A model generated the notes under the pieces. The model had not been told where the DNA came from, did not search any database, and worked only from the letters and a program-made list of their open reading frames with translations. The position numbers were made by a program, and so were the translations under genes. A DNA stretch of 63,567 nucleotides from Pseudomonas sp. 6D_7.1_Bac1 (GTDB taxonomy: Bacteria; Pseudomonadota; Gammaproteobacteria; Pseudomonadales; Pseudomonadaceae): contig NZ_JANLNW010000022.1 of NCBI RefSeq assembly GCF_025465945.1, positions 1-63,567 on the forward strand, given 5' to 3'. The stretch's first letter is position 1, and each line of letters starts with the position of its first letter. Shown one piece after another: positions 18,201 through 25,854 of the stretch.

Positions 18201-20561
18201 GAAATCTGCTCGCTCAAAGACCTCAATAGCCTTGCCGTCGGGCCATCCCCGCAACTCGGTCATGAACCGGGGTAAAAAGCCGGCCCACTCTTCGCTGACC
18301 TGACCGGCGAGGATCCGCTCAGCGCACCCCTGGGCATCGGCATACGCCTTGAAACGCCTGACAGTATCGGCCAGTGCGGCGGGCGGCGTTCCATGCTCCA
18401 CCTGCATCCTGCGTAGAACGCCCTCGTGCACACCGCTCACCGTATGGATCTGCATCAGCGTCTCATCGGAAAACCCATCCACCGATGGCCCGAGTCGCCG
18501 TAGAAGCCTGCGTGTCTCCCATTCCAGCGGACGATCAAGTTCGGTCTTCCAACTGCCGGCGCCGTTATGCTCCAACCGAGGTTGATAAGCCTGCGGTCGG
18601 CGAGGGTGCACGAGGCGATGCTCACCGGTGTTCGGGTCCTGAGTGACCCCATAGTGCTTGTCGTCAAGAAGCAACAGGGCGCGCCCTTCATGCTGGTAAA
18701 CGCCGATGGCGTCGGCTTGTGCATCTGCCGGCAGAATGGTCGGTTGCTCATAAGGCCCAAGGTCCGGGCGCCAGAGTCGCTCCTTGCCGTTGACCTCCAC
18801 CGGTTTGAGGCTATCGATCAACGGTGAACGCGTGAGCGGTGTCACCGCCCCCTTAGGCAACACATGCCCTGCCCCCATCAACGTCAGTTGCGCGAAGTTG
18901 AGCAGCACCCCGGTGAAATGGGCTGACGCCTGTTCTCTATCCCCCAGGCTCCAGTCTTCAATACCCTCCACCACCTCCGCCAGCATCTGCGCGACCATCA
19001 CCCCCAGCATGGCTTCGCCCAATCCGGGCACCAGCATCGCCGCGAAGTTGAAGACGTTCCAGCCGATGTCCAGATAGCTGGTCAGGCGCTTGAAACGGGT
19101 GGTCGCGTCTTCATCGCCCGTCGGCACCGCAATGCGTCGGGCATCGGCGATGGCCTTGGCGAGTCGCTCACGGTACAGCGTGTTCCACAGATCACCCGCG
19201 ATGATATTGGTGACCGGTTCGGCGTTCGGGTTCTCGATCGCCGTTTCCCGCCACCAGGGCCCCATGTCCAAGGGCTCGCGTTGCTGCCAGGTAAAGGTCT
19301 TGAGTCGCTCATTGACCCGCGCAAAAAAAACGCCCTTGTCTTTCTGAGCGACAAAACGACTGAAGAACGCCTGGTACTCGGTTGAGCGCAGCTGACTGAT
19401 CAGCGCATTCATGAAATCGCTGAAGGAGTCGTATTCTTTGAGAGGGTGTTGCGGATCATCGGGAATATAAACAATCAACTTGCCGCTTAAACGGCTCTGT
19501 CGATAGATGTCGTCCTTGCGCAGCATCTGCTCGGTGACCGCTTGCGAGCCGTTTTCGAAAAATGCCTTGATCAACTGATACTGTTCATACACCTGTCCGG
19601 GCAAGAACGGTACGCGCTGCGAGAGGTCGAGCCAGGGTTTCAATGCTTCGGGGGTCAGCTCATCGACCGCGCGCTTGAGCGCTGTTGGATCAGCCAGCGC
19701 ACTGAACAGCACAACACCCGTCAACCGGAACCCCATCAGCGACAATCGGTGACTGAGCAGCGGCCGGCCATAAAAATCGATGCCCTGCCTATCGTCACGT
19801 ATGTGCAGCAGGCGACCATAACCATAACTCGTGATATCACCCTTGAGCAGTGCCGTCAGTGCCGCCACACTGAACGCCGCTTTTTCACTGGCCAGTGCCT
19901 GTCGCGCCAGCGTTTCACGGGCTGACCGCTCGGCTGGCGCCAGGACGGATTCGAGGTGACTCTGGTAGCGACTCCCGAGGTCCAGTTTGCGGCACAGGGC
20001 AGCGAACTCGCCAACCGTCACCCGTTCCTGACGCAGCCCACCTTGCGCATCCGTGGTGTACAGACCGGAGCCAGTGCGAAAGGCGTCTTCATGGGTTTCC
20101 GGCGCTTCGAAGTTATGCAAGGCGGCCTCCAGCAACGTGGAGTGCCGCAAGTGGCTGGCCCCTGTGTCGATGCCGAAGCTCAGGGGGGCGGGCACATAGA
20201 GGTGCAACCGGGTGGCGTGGACATCGAACTCACTACCGCACTCATCCTTAAGGGCTTGTTTGAGCAAGGGCTCGGCAAAGGCGTTGATGTCCTGTTGCAG
20301 GTTACCCAGTGTCTGATCCAGCGATCCTTGCAAACGCCAACGCTCGTCGATGAGTGCCTTGAGAAACTGACGGTCTGTTTCCCTGGCATTCAAATACCAG
20401 CTCGGCACAGAGGGTTGCATGGACGTCAGGGTTGCCAGCCGTGACGCGGGAGCCGTGCGAATAGCCGATGGGATGGCTTGGGTTATACGCTCGAAATGCG
20501 GCCCTTTATTAGGGGTGACTGGTCCATCAGCCTTTATATCTATTCCTTGATCATCCAACAT
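15285..20561 (-). CDS. Large toxin-like protein with LRRs and NEL-type E3 ubiquitin ligase domain
   Basis: A 1758-residue protein. The N-terminal two thirds resembles the dermonecrotic-toxin-like (DUF6543) proteins of Pseudomonas, including the glycine-rich hydrophobic stretch FNFAAMLVPGLGEAMLGVMV near residue 503 and EGIEDWSLGDREQA after it. Leucine-rich repeats occupy about residues 1222-1340, with units such as RLLNLEGNLLTRVP and LRSLGLRGNPLRLAP. The C-terminal part matches the NEL ligase of IpaH and SspH effectors: TECVDGGTQLFNAMG places the catalytic cysteine at residue 1498 and the motif aspartate at 1500. Such enzymes attach ubiquitin to eukaryotic targets. There is no Sec signal peptide, and no secretion or chaperone gene is adjacent. 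The upstream 250 bases are very AT-rich, suggesting silencing or acquisition. A terminator follows. Delivery route and target are unknown. Confidence 0.85.
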   Translation of the reverse strand: MLDDQGIDIKADGPVTPNKGPHFERITQAIPSAIRTAPASRLATLTSMQPSVPSWYLNARETDRQFLKALIDERWRLQGSLDQTLGNLQQDINAFAEPLLKQALKDECGSEFDVHATRLHLYVPAPLSFGIDTGASHLRHSTLLEAALHNFEAPETHEDAFRTGSGLYTTDAQGGLRQERVTVGEFAALCRKLDLGSRYQSHLESVLAPAERSARETLARQALASEKAAFSVAALTALLKGDITSYGYGRLLHIRDDRQGIDFYGRPLLSHRLSLMGFRLTGVVLFSALADPTALKRAVDELTPEALKPWLDLSQRVPFLPGQVYEQYQLIKAFFENGSQAVTEQMLRKDDIYRQSRLSGKLIVYIPDDPQHPLKEYDSFSDFMNALISQLRSTEYQAFFSRFVAQKDKGVFFARVNERLKTFTWQQREPLDMGPWWRETAIENPNAEPVTNIIAGDLWNTLYRERLAKAIADARRIAVPTGDEDATTRFKRLTSYLDIGWNVFNFAAMLVPGLGEAMLGVMVAQMLAEVVEGIEDWSLGDREQASAHFTGVLLNFAQLTLMGAGHVLPKGAVTPLTRSPLIDSLKPVEVNGKERLWRPDLGPYEQPTILPADAQADAIGVYQHEGRALLLLDDKHYGVTQDPNTGEHRLVHPRRPQAYQPRLEHNGAGSWKTELDRPLEWETRRLLRRLGPSVDGFSDETLMQIHTVSGVHEGVLRRMQVEHGTPPAALADTVRRFKAYADAQGCAERILAGQVSEEWAGFLPRFMTELRGWPDGKAIEVFERADFSGPSIKEGYVQASPAHTLRMTQEQLVAGILPERVVQFLDEQDLREVIGQWMSGDRRARVEALRTQLALQAQKRNRWIFDKLYSARERSANPLVNLLKRDYSALSTRMAEELLHPAEPADLQHMTEKKRVPLTMARRAEEAEQQVRLTRAYEGLYLEDIHNADTPRLALHSLETLAGWPVDVRIEIREYSFEGTLHDSIGPLDAPIRKVLIVGEGGQYQARDDLDQQLHGADNLYAAVLHALPDTQRAALGFGIHDATRLEKAVQAQPLAHHLLKPILLENPIRKPAYDPQIMRLRGGMQGYVQHTSDWPQLRRRLGSLYCLLSEEQIDTLLTEFSQGGGTAELRVRALETEFDQLNLTLRNWQSTPTVSNRFSPAGLLEWKSREQLCKVLRQCWQRTGPEGIPVPGVLRPQALILDNLPLNRHLASLPRLAANFDHVTRLSLRNADLLPGQERFLEPFRRVRLLNLEGNLLTRVPAVLSDMRFLTDLSLSLNKIQLDDVAVARLKTLTGLRSLGLRGNPLRLAPDISRMPRLQVLDLCATGIESWPVGLFSQPRPRNFFLDLRNNPIFAIPEVAPGSFRAELLARTWISREPTWMPADSLNTLRRYIESVGMDPERPYPPRGTLDSVNWAQGMSEPQWQVRQEVWDVVEDEFHSEAFFNLIWRLTQSADFQAGGTYRLDLTAKVWRMLEAMAENSELRAKLFSEAITPTECVDGGTQLFNAMGVQVLLHEAYGLLRKDLVELHLIELARGKSRLDELGAIARQRVATRLAAGEQFRRLDAEGNVTGTIDEVEVHLAYMTDLAERLDLPWQARGMQFRKIAGVTKEMIDAAFERVMALEEGDLLRKQILKQSFWKDWLEASYTEDLNTFKRRIDATTELQDALQRRAEGAELPAAQKARLEAEISTLAQELGQQPDEFADGRSMSDDQYVQALNLIDEQMKALMSTLTQRAIDRAGLQRVEIPFTIDPDFSM

Positions 20562-20810
20562 AGTTCAACAGCCTTTAGAACAACAATAAGTTCTACCAGC
20601 CTAACCAATCACTTAGAAAATTAAAGAGCAAAAACTTGCTTATATATGCATTAAAAACCCAAACAAATATTCATTATCAAAGCGTTATAACTATATAAAT
20701 ACCACCATACTGAAAAACAAACGCCTGCGTCTGGATCAGCTGTCGTCTTGACCCGATCACTCTGACGCCACGCGACGACACACCGCCTCCATCGTTCGGG
20801 ATCCACGGTC
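20562..20810. other. AT-rich divergent intergenic region
   Basis: A 249-base gap between the NEL gene (minus) and the kinase (plus). Bases 20575-20720 are strikingly AT-rich (runs such as TATAACTATATAAATACC) in a GC-rich genome. This fits a promoter bound by MvaT/H-NS-like silencers. I see no convincing gene in it. Confidence 0.6.
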
Positions 20811-21950
20811 ATGCGCCTCGCCGAATTCATCGTGATACACGTCGACCGCATCGTTGATGAATGGGAACAGTTCGCTCAATCCATTGCCCCTGAGCCTGAA
20901 TCCATGGACCGGGCACTCTTGCGCGACCACGCCACCTCGATCCTGTTGGCCGCTTCCCGTGACATGCAGACCGCCCAGACCGCCCGTGAGCAAGCGGCCA
21001 AGGCCAGGGGCGAAGGCCCGGAAAAAACCCCAAGCCTGGACAAGGCTGCGGCCAGCCATGGCGAGCTTCGGCATAACGTGGGGTTTGATCTGGTACAGAT
21101 GACCTCTGAATTCCGCCACTTGCGGGCCAGCGTGATTCGCCTGTGGGTCAACAGCCTGGAGTCGCCGGACATGGCGTACTTGCAGGACATGATTCGCTTC
21201 AACGAAGCCATCGACGAAGCCCTGGCCGAGTCCACCGCGGCCTACGCCGAGCGGGTCAATCGCTCACGAGACATCTTCCTGGCCATTCTGGGCCACGACC
21301 TGCGCACGCCTTTGCAGGCGGTGAACATGTCGGCCGAGAGGCTGCTGCGCAAGGCCAGGCTGGACACCGACGCCCACCTCTACGTGACAAGCATCAAGAG
21401 CAGCACCCGGCACATGGCGGCGATGGTGAGCGACTTGCTGGAACTGGTGCGCAGCCGCTTGGGCAGCAGCCTACCGATAGAACCGGCACCGATGGACCTG
21501 GCCGCCGCTGCAAAAGCGGCGCTGAACGAAGCTGGCGCCGGGCAACCGGACTGCCCTTCACAACTGAAAATCGAAGGCGACACCCACGGTGTCTGGGACC
21601 GGACTCGCCTCGACCAACTGCTGCAAAACCTCGTCGGTAACGCCTTGCAGCACGGTACCAATCACCGCCCGGTGACCCTGAGCATCATCGGTGACAAAGA
21701 CCAGGTCACACTGACCATGCACAACCACGGCGCCCCGATTCCCGCCGGCGCACTGCCAACGATTTTCGACCCGCTGGTACGCAGCGCCAACGAAGAACTC
21801 GCCAGCCCTTCCACCAGCCTTGGGCTCGGCTTGTTCATCGTCAAACAGGTGGTGGACGCCCACCAGGGCACTATCGAGGTCAGCTCCAGCGAGGCCGAAG
21901 GCACGACGTTCAGCGTGGTGTTGCCGAGGGTGTCGCGGGCGGTTTCGTAG
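20811..21950 (+). CDS. Soluble histidine kinase with RsbR-like N-terminal domain
   Basis: A 379-residue sensor kinase. Residues 1-145 form a helical domain like the RsbR/RsbRD N-terminal module (LAEFIVIHVDRIVDEWEQFA), followed by HisKA with FLAILGHDLRTPLQAV, phospho-acceptor His162, and a HATPase domain with NLVGNALQHG (N box), IFDPLV and GLGLFIVKQVV (G box). There is no membrane segment, so it senses a cytoplasmic signal or a partner protein. No response regulator lies next to it, so it is an orphan. It is divergent from the NEL gene across an AT-rich promoter region. Confidence 0.9.
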   Translation: MRLAEFIVIHVDRIVDEWEQFAQSIAPEPESMDRALLRDHATSILLAASRDMQTAQTAREQAAKARGEGPEKTPSLDKAAASHGELRHNVGFDLVQMTSEFRHLRASVIRLWVNSLESPDMAYLQDMIRFNEAIDEALAESTAAYAERVNRSRDIFLAILGHDLRTPLQAVNMSAERLLRKARLDTDAHLYVTSIKSSTRHMAAMVSDLLELVRSRLGSSLPIEPAPMDLAAAAKAALNEAGAGQPDCPSQLKIEGDTHGVWDRTRLDQLLQNLVGNALQHGTNHRPVTLSIIGDKDQVTLTMHNHGAPIPAGALPTIFDPLVRSANEELASPSTSLGLGLFIVKQVVDAHQGTIEVSSSEAEGTTFSVVLPRVSRAVS

Positions 21951-22100
21951 CGACGGTCGGCGATGTTTAAAAATTTAGCTAAAACCGGGAATAGTCCGAC
22001 GCGTTTTGACGGTTGCGGGTCGGAAGGTCGATCACTAACCTCCAAGGGTCGCTACCAATTCAGCGAACGGGCGTCGCGGCCCGGATCAATCAAGGCGCAC

Positions 22101-22134
22101 AGCGCCATCATATCCTTCCAGTTGGCGCTTTTTT
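22101..22134 (+). terminator. Intrinsic terminator or attenuator upstream of C4-like RNA
   Basis: AGCGCC (22101-22106) pairs with GGCGCT (22124-22129), followed by TTTTTT. A competing hairpin, GGCGC (22094-22098) with GCGCC (22102-22106), would block it, so it may be conditional. Confidence 0.6.
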
Positions 22135-22155
22135 ATCGTCTACTGTTTTGCGTTA

Positions 22156-22232
22156 TGGCAGCTGTGCGCGGGATACCTTCGGGTATGCCGGGTTCCTTGA
22201 TTCCCGGTCCGCGAACCTGCGTACAGCTGCCA
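22156..22232 (+). ncRNA. C4-like structured RNA upstream of the DUF6124-type gene
   Basis: A 10-base-pair closing stem (TGGCAGCTGT at 22156-22165 with ACAGCTGCCA at 22223-22232) encloses two hairpins: ATACC-TTCG-GGTAT at 22173-22186, with a stable UUCG tetraloop, and CCGGG(22188-22192)/CCCGG(22203-22207). The second loop contains TCCTTGAT, the exact complement of ATCAAGGA (22272-22279), which spans the ribosome site of the next gene. The design matches the C4 antisense RNA of phages P1 and P22, where loops pair with a ribosome site. Similar leaders occur before this gene family in Pseudomonas, as I recall. Whether it acts in cis or as a processed RNA is open. Confidence 0.6.
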
Positions 22233-22287
22233 CCTCCCATCGCGTCGCGGCGATCAGTGGCGGCTCCACTTATCAAGGAGCGTCACC

Positions 22288-22653
22288 ATGCACAAAATCA
22301 CCCCCAATCCCCCTGAAACCCCAAGCACCTCGCCCTACGCCACCACTGACTCAAAAAAACTCCACGACGCCGCCGAGCGGGCGCTGGATCATTACCTGCG
22401 ACCCGCCTTCCCCCAAGCCAACCTGCCCGACAAACGTCCGTCCAACATTTTTACGGTGCTCCCCGACCTGGACAACGAAACCCTGTTGGCTCACGCCTCG
22501 GAAACCCTGGCGGCGGTCAATGTGATGGCCAGCGACCTGGCGTTCGAACTCGAAGGCACGCGCCGGCATGTGGCGCTGGCGATTCAGCAGATGATTTCGT
22601 TGGGGCTGTTGTTGGTGGATCGGGCGCTGGACAACCTCGACCCGCCCGAATAG
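22288..22653 (+). CDS. DUF6124-family small protein
   Basis: A 121-residue cytoplasmic protein of the Pseudomonas family formerly called DUF3077 (now DUF6124). The N-terminal third is Pro/Thr-rich; the rest is helical (NETLLAHASETLAAVNVMASDLAFELEGTRRHVALAIQQMI). Function is unknown. It starts after AAGGAG at 22275-22280. That ribosome site is complementary to a hairpin loop of the C4-like RNA just upstream, so translation is probably controlled by RNA pairing. Confidence 0.8.
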   Translation: MHKITPNPPETPSTSPYATTDSKKLHDAAERALDHYLRPAFPQANLPDKRPSNIFTVLPDLDNETLLAHASETLAAVNVMASDLAFELEGTRRHVALAIQQMISLGLLLVDRALDNLDPPE

Positions 22654-22688
22654 CGGTAACACCGCAGGTTAGGCGCTGCACACTCTTC

Positions 22689-22819
22689 GTAGCAGCTGGC
22701 GTAGCCTGCGTTCGGCTGCGAAGCGGCCGTAAATCCTGCCTCCGCGGTTAACCTGAAAAAACGTGGTGCCTGATTTTACGACTGCTGCGCAGCCGAACGC
22801 AGGCTACGCCAGCTGCTAC
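22689..22819. repeat. Palindromic repeat pair, GTAGCAGCTGG family
   Basis: GTAGCAGCTGGCGTAGCCTG at the left and its inverted copy at the right, 131 bases overall. A related pair lies at 46034-46178. It lies between two converging genes. Confidence 0.8.
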
Positions 22820-22856
22820 GGGGAGTGTTGCGCATGTGCTGGCTGCGTGACGACGG

Positions 22857-23162
22857 CTACTCGACCACCAACCGCCCCAACCGCTGCCGGAGCATCCGGT
22901 TCTCGGCGCGCAATTGCTGCACTTCTTCAAGCAGGTCGAGCGCCAGGGCGACGCCTTCCCATTCCAGTTCCAGGTCACGGCGCAACTTCGCGGCGCGCTT
23001 GGCGACCGTCAGTTCATAGTCGTTGAAACGCCAATCCTTGGGCAGCGCGCCCTGAGGTTCGAGGATGCCGTGTTCGACGATTTCGATCACGTAGGCCGCC
23101 GACAGGTCGGTGACCTCACAGAACTCTGCCATGTCCAGTTGAACGATCAGGGGACTGCTCAT
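22857..23162 (-). CDS. cbpM: Chaperone modulator CbpM
   Basis: A 101-residue MerR-helix-like protein that binds the J-domain of CbpA and inhibits its co-chaperone and DNA-binding activities. The family pattern is FCEVTDLSAAYVIEIVEHGILEP followed by RFNDYELTVAKRAAKLRRDLELEWEGVALALDLL and a Leu-rich coiled coil to the C-terminus. It follows cbpA by about 40 bases on the same strand, the usual cbpAM arrangement. Confidence 0.92.
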   Translation of the reverse strand: MSSPLIVQLDMAEFCEVTDLSAAYVIEIVEHGILEPQGALPKDWRFNDYELTVAKRAAKLRRDLELEWEGVALALDLLEEVQQLRAENRMLRQRLGRLVVE

Positions 23163-23203
23163 TGTCAGTTACTCCATAGCTCCGGAACTAAAGTGTTCCA
23201 GGA

Positions 23204-24154
23204 TCAAAAGTGCTCCCGCGGATTGAAAGCGGCTTTCTTCGCCAGTTCCTGCCACAACGCTTTGACTTCATCGTCGCTGTGTTTGGGCATCACGGCCTTG
23301 AGTTGCACGAACAAGTAACCGCGCTGGCCCGCCTTGTTCAGCAGGCCATGGCCTTTGGCGCGCATGCGCTGGCCGTTCTGGCTGCCGGCCGGAACTTTCA
23401 GGTTGATCTTGCCGGTCAGGGTCGGCACCGCGACTTCCGCGCCCAGCGCCAGCTCCCACGGGGCCAGCGGTAAGGTGATGATCAGGTTTTCACCTTCAAC
23501 ATCGAATTTGGGGTGCGGCGCAAAGCGAATGGTCAGGTACAGGTCGCCATTGGCGCCGCCACCGACACCCGGTGCTCCCTGGCCCTTGAGACGAATGCGC
23601 TCGCCATCGGTGACTCCCGCCGGAATCTTCACGTTCAGGCTTTTGCTGGTATTGCTGACGTGCTGACCGGCCGCGTTGTACTGCGGCACCTGAAAGCTGA
23701 TCTTCTTCGATTCGTTCGACAGGGTTTCTTCCAGAAAAACCGCGAGTTCCATTTCCACGTCTTGCCCTCGACGACCAGCACTGCGGCCAGACTGTCCACC
23801 CCCGAAACCCGGGCCACGGTTACCGAAGATCGAACTGAAGAAGTCCGAAAAGTCGCCGCCATCCTGTCCGCCACCAAAATCACCGGCACCACCACGCCGC
23901 TGCCAACCCGGCGGGCCCTGGAACGGTTGGCCGTGCTGGCCGTATTTGCGCAAATCGTCATATTCGGCGCGCTTGTCGGCACTTTTCAGCGCTTCGTAGG
24001 CTTCCGAGGCGTCCTTGAACTTGGCCTCGGCGTCTTTTTCCTTGCTGACGTCAGGGTGGTATTTGCGCGCCAGCTTGCGATAGGCGGCCTTGATCGCCTT
24101 ATCGTCAGCGGTCGGCTCCACACCGAGAATCTTGTAATAGTCTTTGAAGTCCAT
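23204..24154 (-). CDS. cbpA: DnaJ-like co-chaperone and curved-DNA-binding protein CbpA
   Basis: A 316-residue class II J-protein. The J-domain (residues 1-70) holds His33-Pro34-Asp35, needed to stimulate DnaK. It is followed by a Gly/Phe-rich linker ([20 protein letters not shown]) and two C-terminal substrate domains, without the zinc centre of DnaJ. The start is set at [11 protein letters not shown], as in the family; an in-frame ATG five codons upstream at 24169 also exists. With CbpM it is a stress or stationary-phase chaperone system. An Hsp70-family gene is divergent to it. Confidence 0.93.
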   Translation of the reverse strand: MDFKDYYKILGVEPTADDKAIKAAYRKLARKYHPDVSKEKDAEAKFKDASEAYEALKSADKRAEYDDLRKYGQHGQPFQGPPGWQRRGGAGDFGGGQDGGDFSDFFSSIFGNRGPGFGGGQSGRSAGRRGQDVEMELAVFLEETLSNESKKISFQVPQYNAAGQHVSNTSKSLNVKIPAGVTDGERIRLKGQGAPGVGGGANGDLYLTIRFAPHPKFDVEGENLIITLPLAPWELALGAEVAVPTLTGKINLKVPAGSQNGQRMRAKGHGLLNKAGQRGYLFVQLKAVMPKHSDDEVKALWQELAKKAAFNPREHF

Positions 24155-24457
24155 CGAGGGAATCACCATCCGTTATCGATATCGCGCCGCCTGCACAGCC
24201 TGCACAGCCTGCGCCGACTGGCGGTCGCGGGCTTGACCGATCTCAAGGTTGGGACCGGGCAGCGCATCAGAAGTTTATCGGCAGCCGGGGCGGATCACTT
24301 GATCGCAGAGTGGCTGCCAGGCCATGCCTGTAAGTTTGGGTAACAAGGATAGTCTTTCAAGGCGCTTAAAGCTGCGAATTAGCAGATAGTCGGCCTTCGA
24401 TTCTGCGCCGCTGTGACATACACTGCGCGGCCGTTTTTTAACCGGAACTCGAAAGAC
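24155..24457. other. Divergent intergenic region, cbpA / Hsp70
   Basis: About 300 bases hold the opposing promoters of cbpA and the Hsp70-like gene. A short direct repeat (CCTGCACAGCCTGCACAGCC) lies near 24190. I see no clear heat-shock promoter, operator or small gene. Confidence 0.5.
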
Positions 24458-25732
24458 ATGAAAAACGCATCTCCAGCCCGTGCCTGCGGTATCGACTTCG
24501 GCACGTCCAACTCCACTGTCGGCTGGCTGCGCCCTGGCATGGAAACGCTAATTGCGCTGGAGGACGACAAGATCACCCTGCCGTCGGTGGTCTTCTTCAA
24601 TATGGAAGAACGCCGCCCGGTGTACGGCCGGCTGGCGCTGCACGAGTACCTGGAAGGCTACGAAGGCCGCTTGATGCGCTCGCTCAAAAGCCTGCTGGGC
24701 TCCAAGCTGATCAAGCACGACACCAGCGTTCTGGGCACGGCGATGCCGTTCAAGGACCTGCTCGGGCTGTTTATCGGCCAGTTGAAGCAGCGGGCCGAGA
24801 CCGCCGCCGGTCGAGAATTCGAAGAAGTGGTGCTGGGTCGTCCGGTGTTTTTCGTCGATGACGATGAAATGGCCGACCAGGAAGCCGAAAACACCCTGGT
24901 GGATGTGGCCCGCGCCATCGGTTTCAAGGATGTCTCGTTCCAGTACGAACCGATTGCAGCGGCGTTCGACTACGAGTCGACCATCGAAAAGGAAGAGTTG
25001 GTGCTGATCGTCGACATCGGCGGGGGTACGTCGGACTTCTCGCTGGTGCGCCTGTCCCCGGAACGCCGCAACCATGACAACCGCCACGACGACATCCTCG
25101 CCACCGGCGGCGTGCACATCGGCGGGACCGATTTCGACAAGCAGTTGAGCCTGCAGGGCCTGATGCCGCTGTTCGGCTATGGCAGCCGGATGAAGAGCGG
25201 CGCCTACATGCCCACCAGCCACCACATGAACCTGGCGACCTGGCACACCATCAACTCGGTGTACTCCCAGAAGTCGACCTTGGCCTTGGGCAGCATGCGT
25301 TACGACATCGAAGACACCGGCGGCATCGATCGCCTGTTCAAGTTGATCGACCAGCGCGCCGGGCATTGGCTGGCGATGATCGTTGAAGAAACCAAGATCC
25401 AGCTGACCCATGCCGACAGCCGCCATGTGCCGCTGGACCGCATCGAGCCGGGCTTGAGCGTGGAGCTGAGCCGGGCGCTGTTCGAATCGGCCATCCACAA
25501 CCTGCTGGAGCGGGTGCGCAACAGCGTGACCCAATTGCTGAACGACGCCAATGTACGGGTCGATCAGGTGGATACGGTGTTCTTCACCGGTGGTTCGAGC
25601 GGGATTCCGGCGCTGCGTAACAGCGTGTCGGCGATGCTGCCGAATGCGCAGCATGTGGAAGGGAACATCTTCGGCAGCATCGGCAGCGGGTTGGCGATTG
25701 AAGCGATGAAGCGTTACGGCACTATGGGCTGA
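24458..25732 (+). CDS. Hsp70-family protein, YegD-like
   Basis: A 424-residue protein with the actin/Hsp70 ATPase fold: phosphate-1 loop CGIDFGTSNSTVGW near residue 10, phosphate-2 loop VLIVDIGGGTSDFSLVRL, and adenosine loop VFFTGGSSGIPALRN. It lacks the C-terminal peptide-binding and lid domains of DnaK, as in E. coli YegD. The start at 24458 gives MKNASPARACGIDFG; an upstream in-frame ATG at 24413 adds 15 unconserved residues. It is divergent to cbpA/cbpM, which makes a working link with that J-protein possible. Client and function are unknown. Confidence 0.88.
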   Translation: MKNASPARACGIDFGTSNSTVGWLRPGMETLIALEDDKITLPSVVFFNMEERRPVYGRLALHEYLEGYEGRLMRSLKSLLGSKLIKHDTSVLGTAMPFKDLLGLFIGQLKQRAETAAGREFEEVVLGRPVFFVDDDEMADQEAENTLVDVARAIGFKDVSFQYEPIAAAFDYESTIEKEELVLIVDIGGGTSDFSLVRLSPERRNHDNRHDDILATGGVHIGGTDFDKQLSLQGLMPLFGYGSRMKSGAYMPTSHHMNLATWHTINSVYSQKSTLALGSMRYDIEDTGGIDRLFKLIDQRAGHWLAMIVEETKIQLTHADSRHVPLDRIEPGLSVELSRALFESAIHNLLERVRNSVTQLLNDANVRVDQVDTVFFTGGSSGIPALRNSVSAMLPNAQHVEGNIFGSIGSGLAIEAMKRYGTMG

Positions 25733-25752
25733 TCCAGAACCGAGGAGCCCCC

Positions 25753-25824
25753 ATCGCGAGCAGGCTCGCTCCCACATTTGCCCTGCGAACACAGGTCCAT
25801 TGTGGGAGCGAGCCTGCTCGCGAT
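25753..25824. repeat. REP pair
   Basis: ATCGCGAGCAGGCTCGCTCC on the left and its complement on the right, 72 bases overall. The spacer CCTGCGAACACAGGTCCA is also present in the pair at 37555-37626. Confidence 0.85.
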
Positions 25825-25854
25825 GGCGTCAGACCGGGCAATACATCTCCCGGG

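Noticed and set aside
22156..22232. Prophage remnant, because C4 RNA is a phage regulator
   Set aside because: No phage genes lie nearby; the RNA is followed by a bacterial gene family and appears to be used as its leader.
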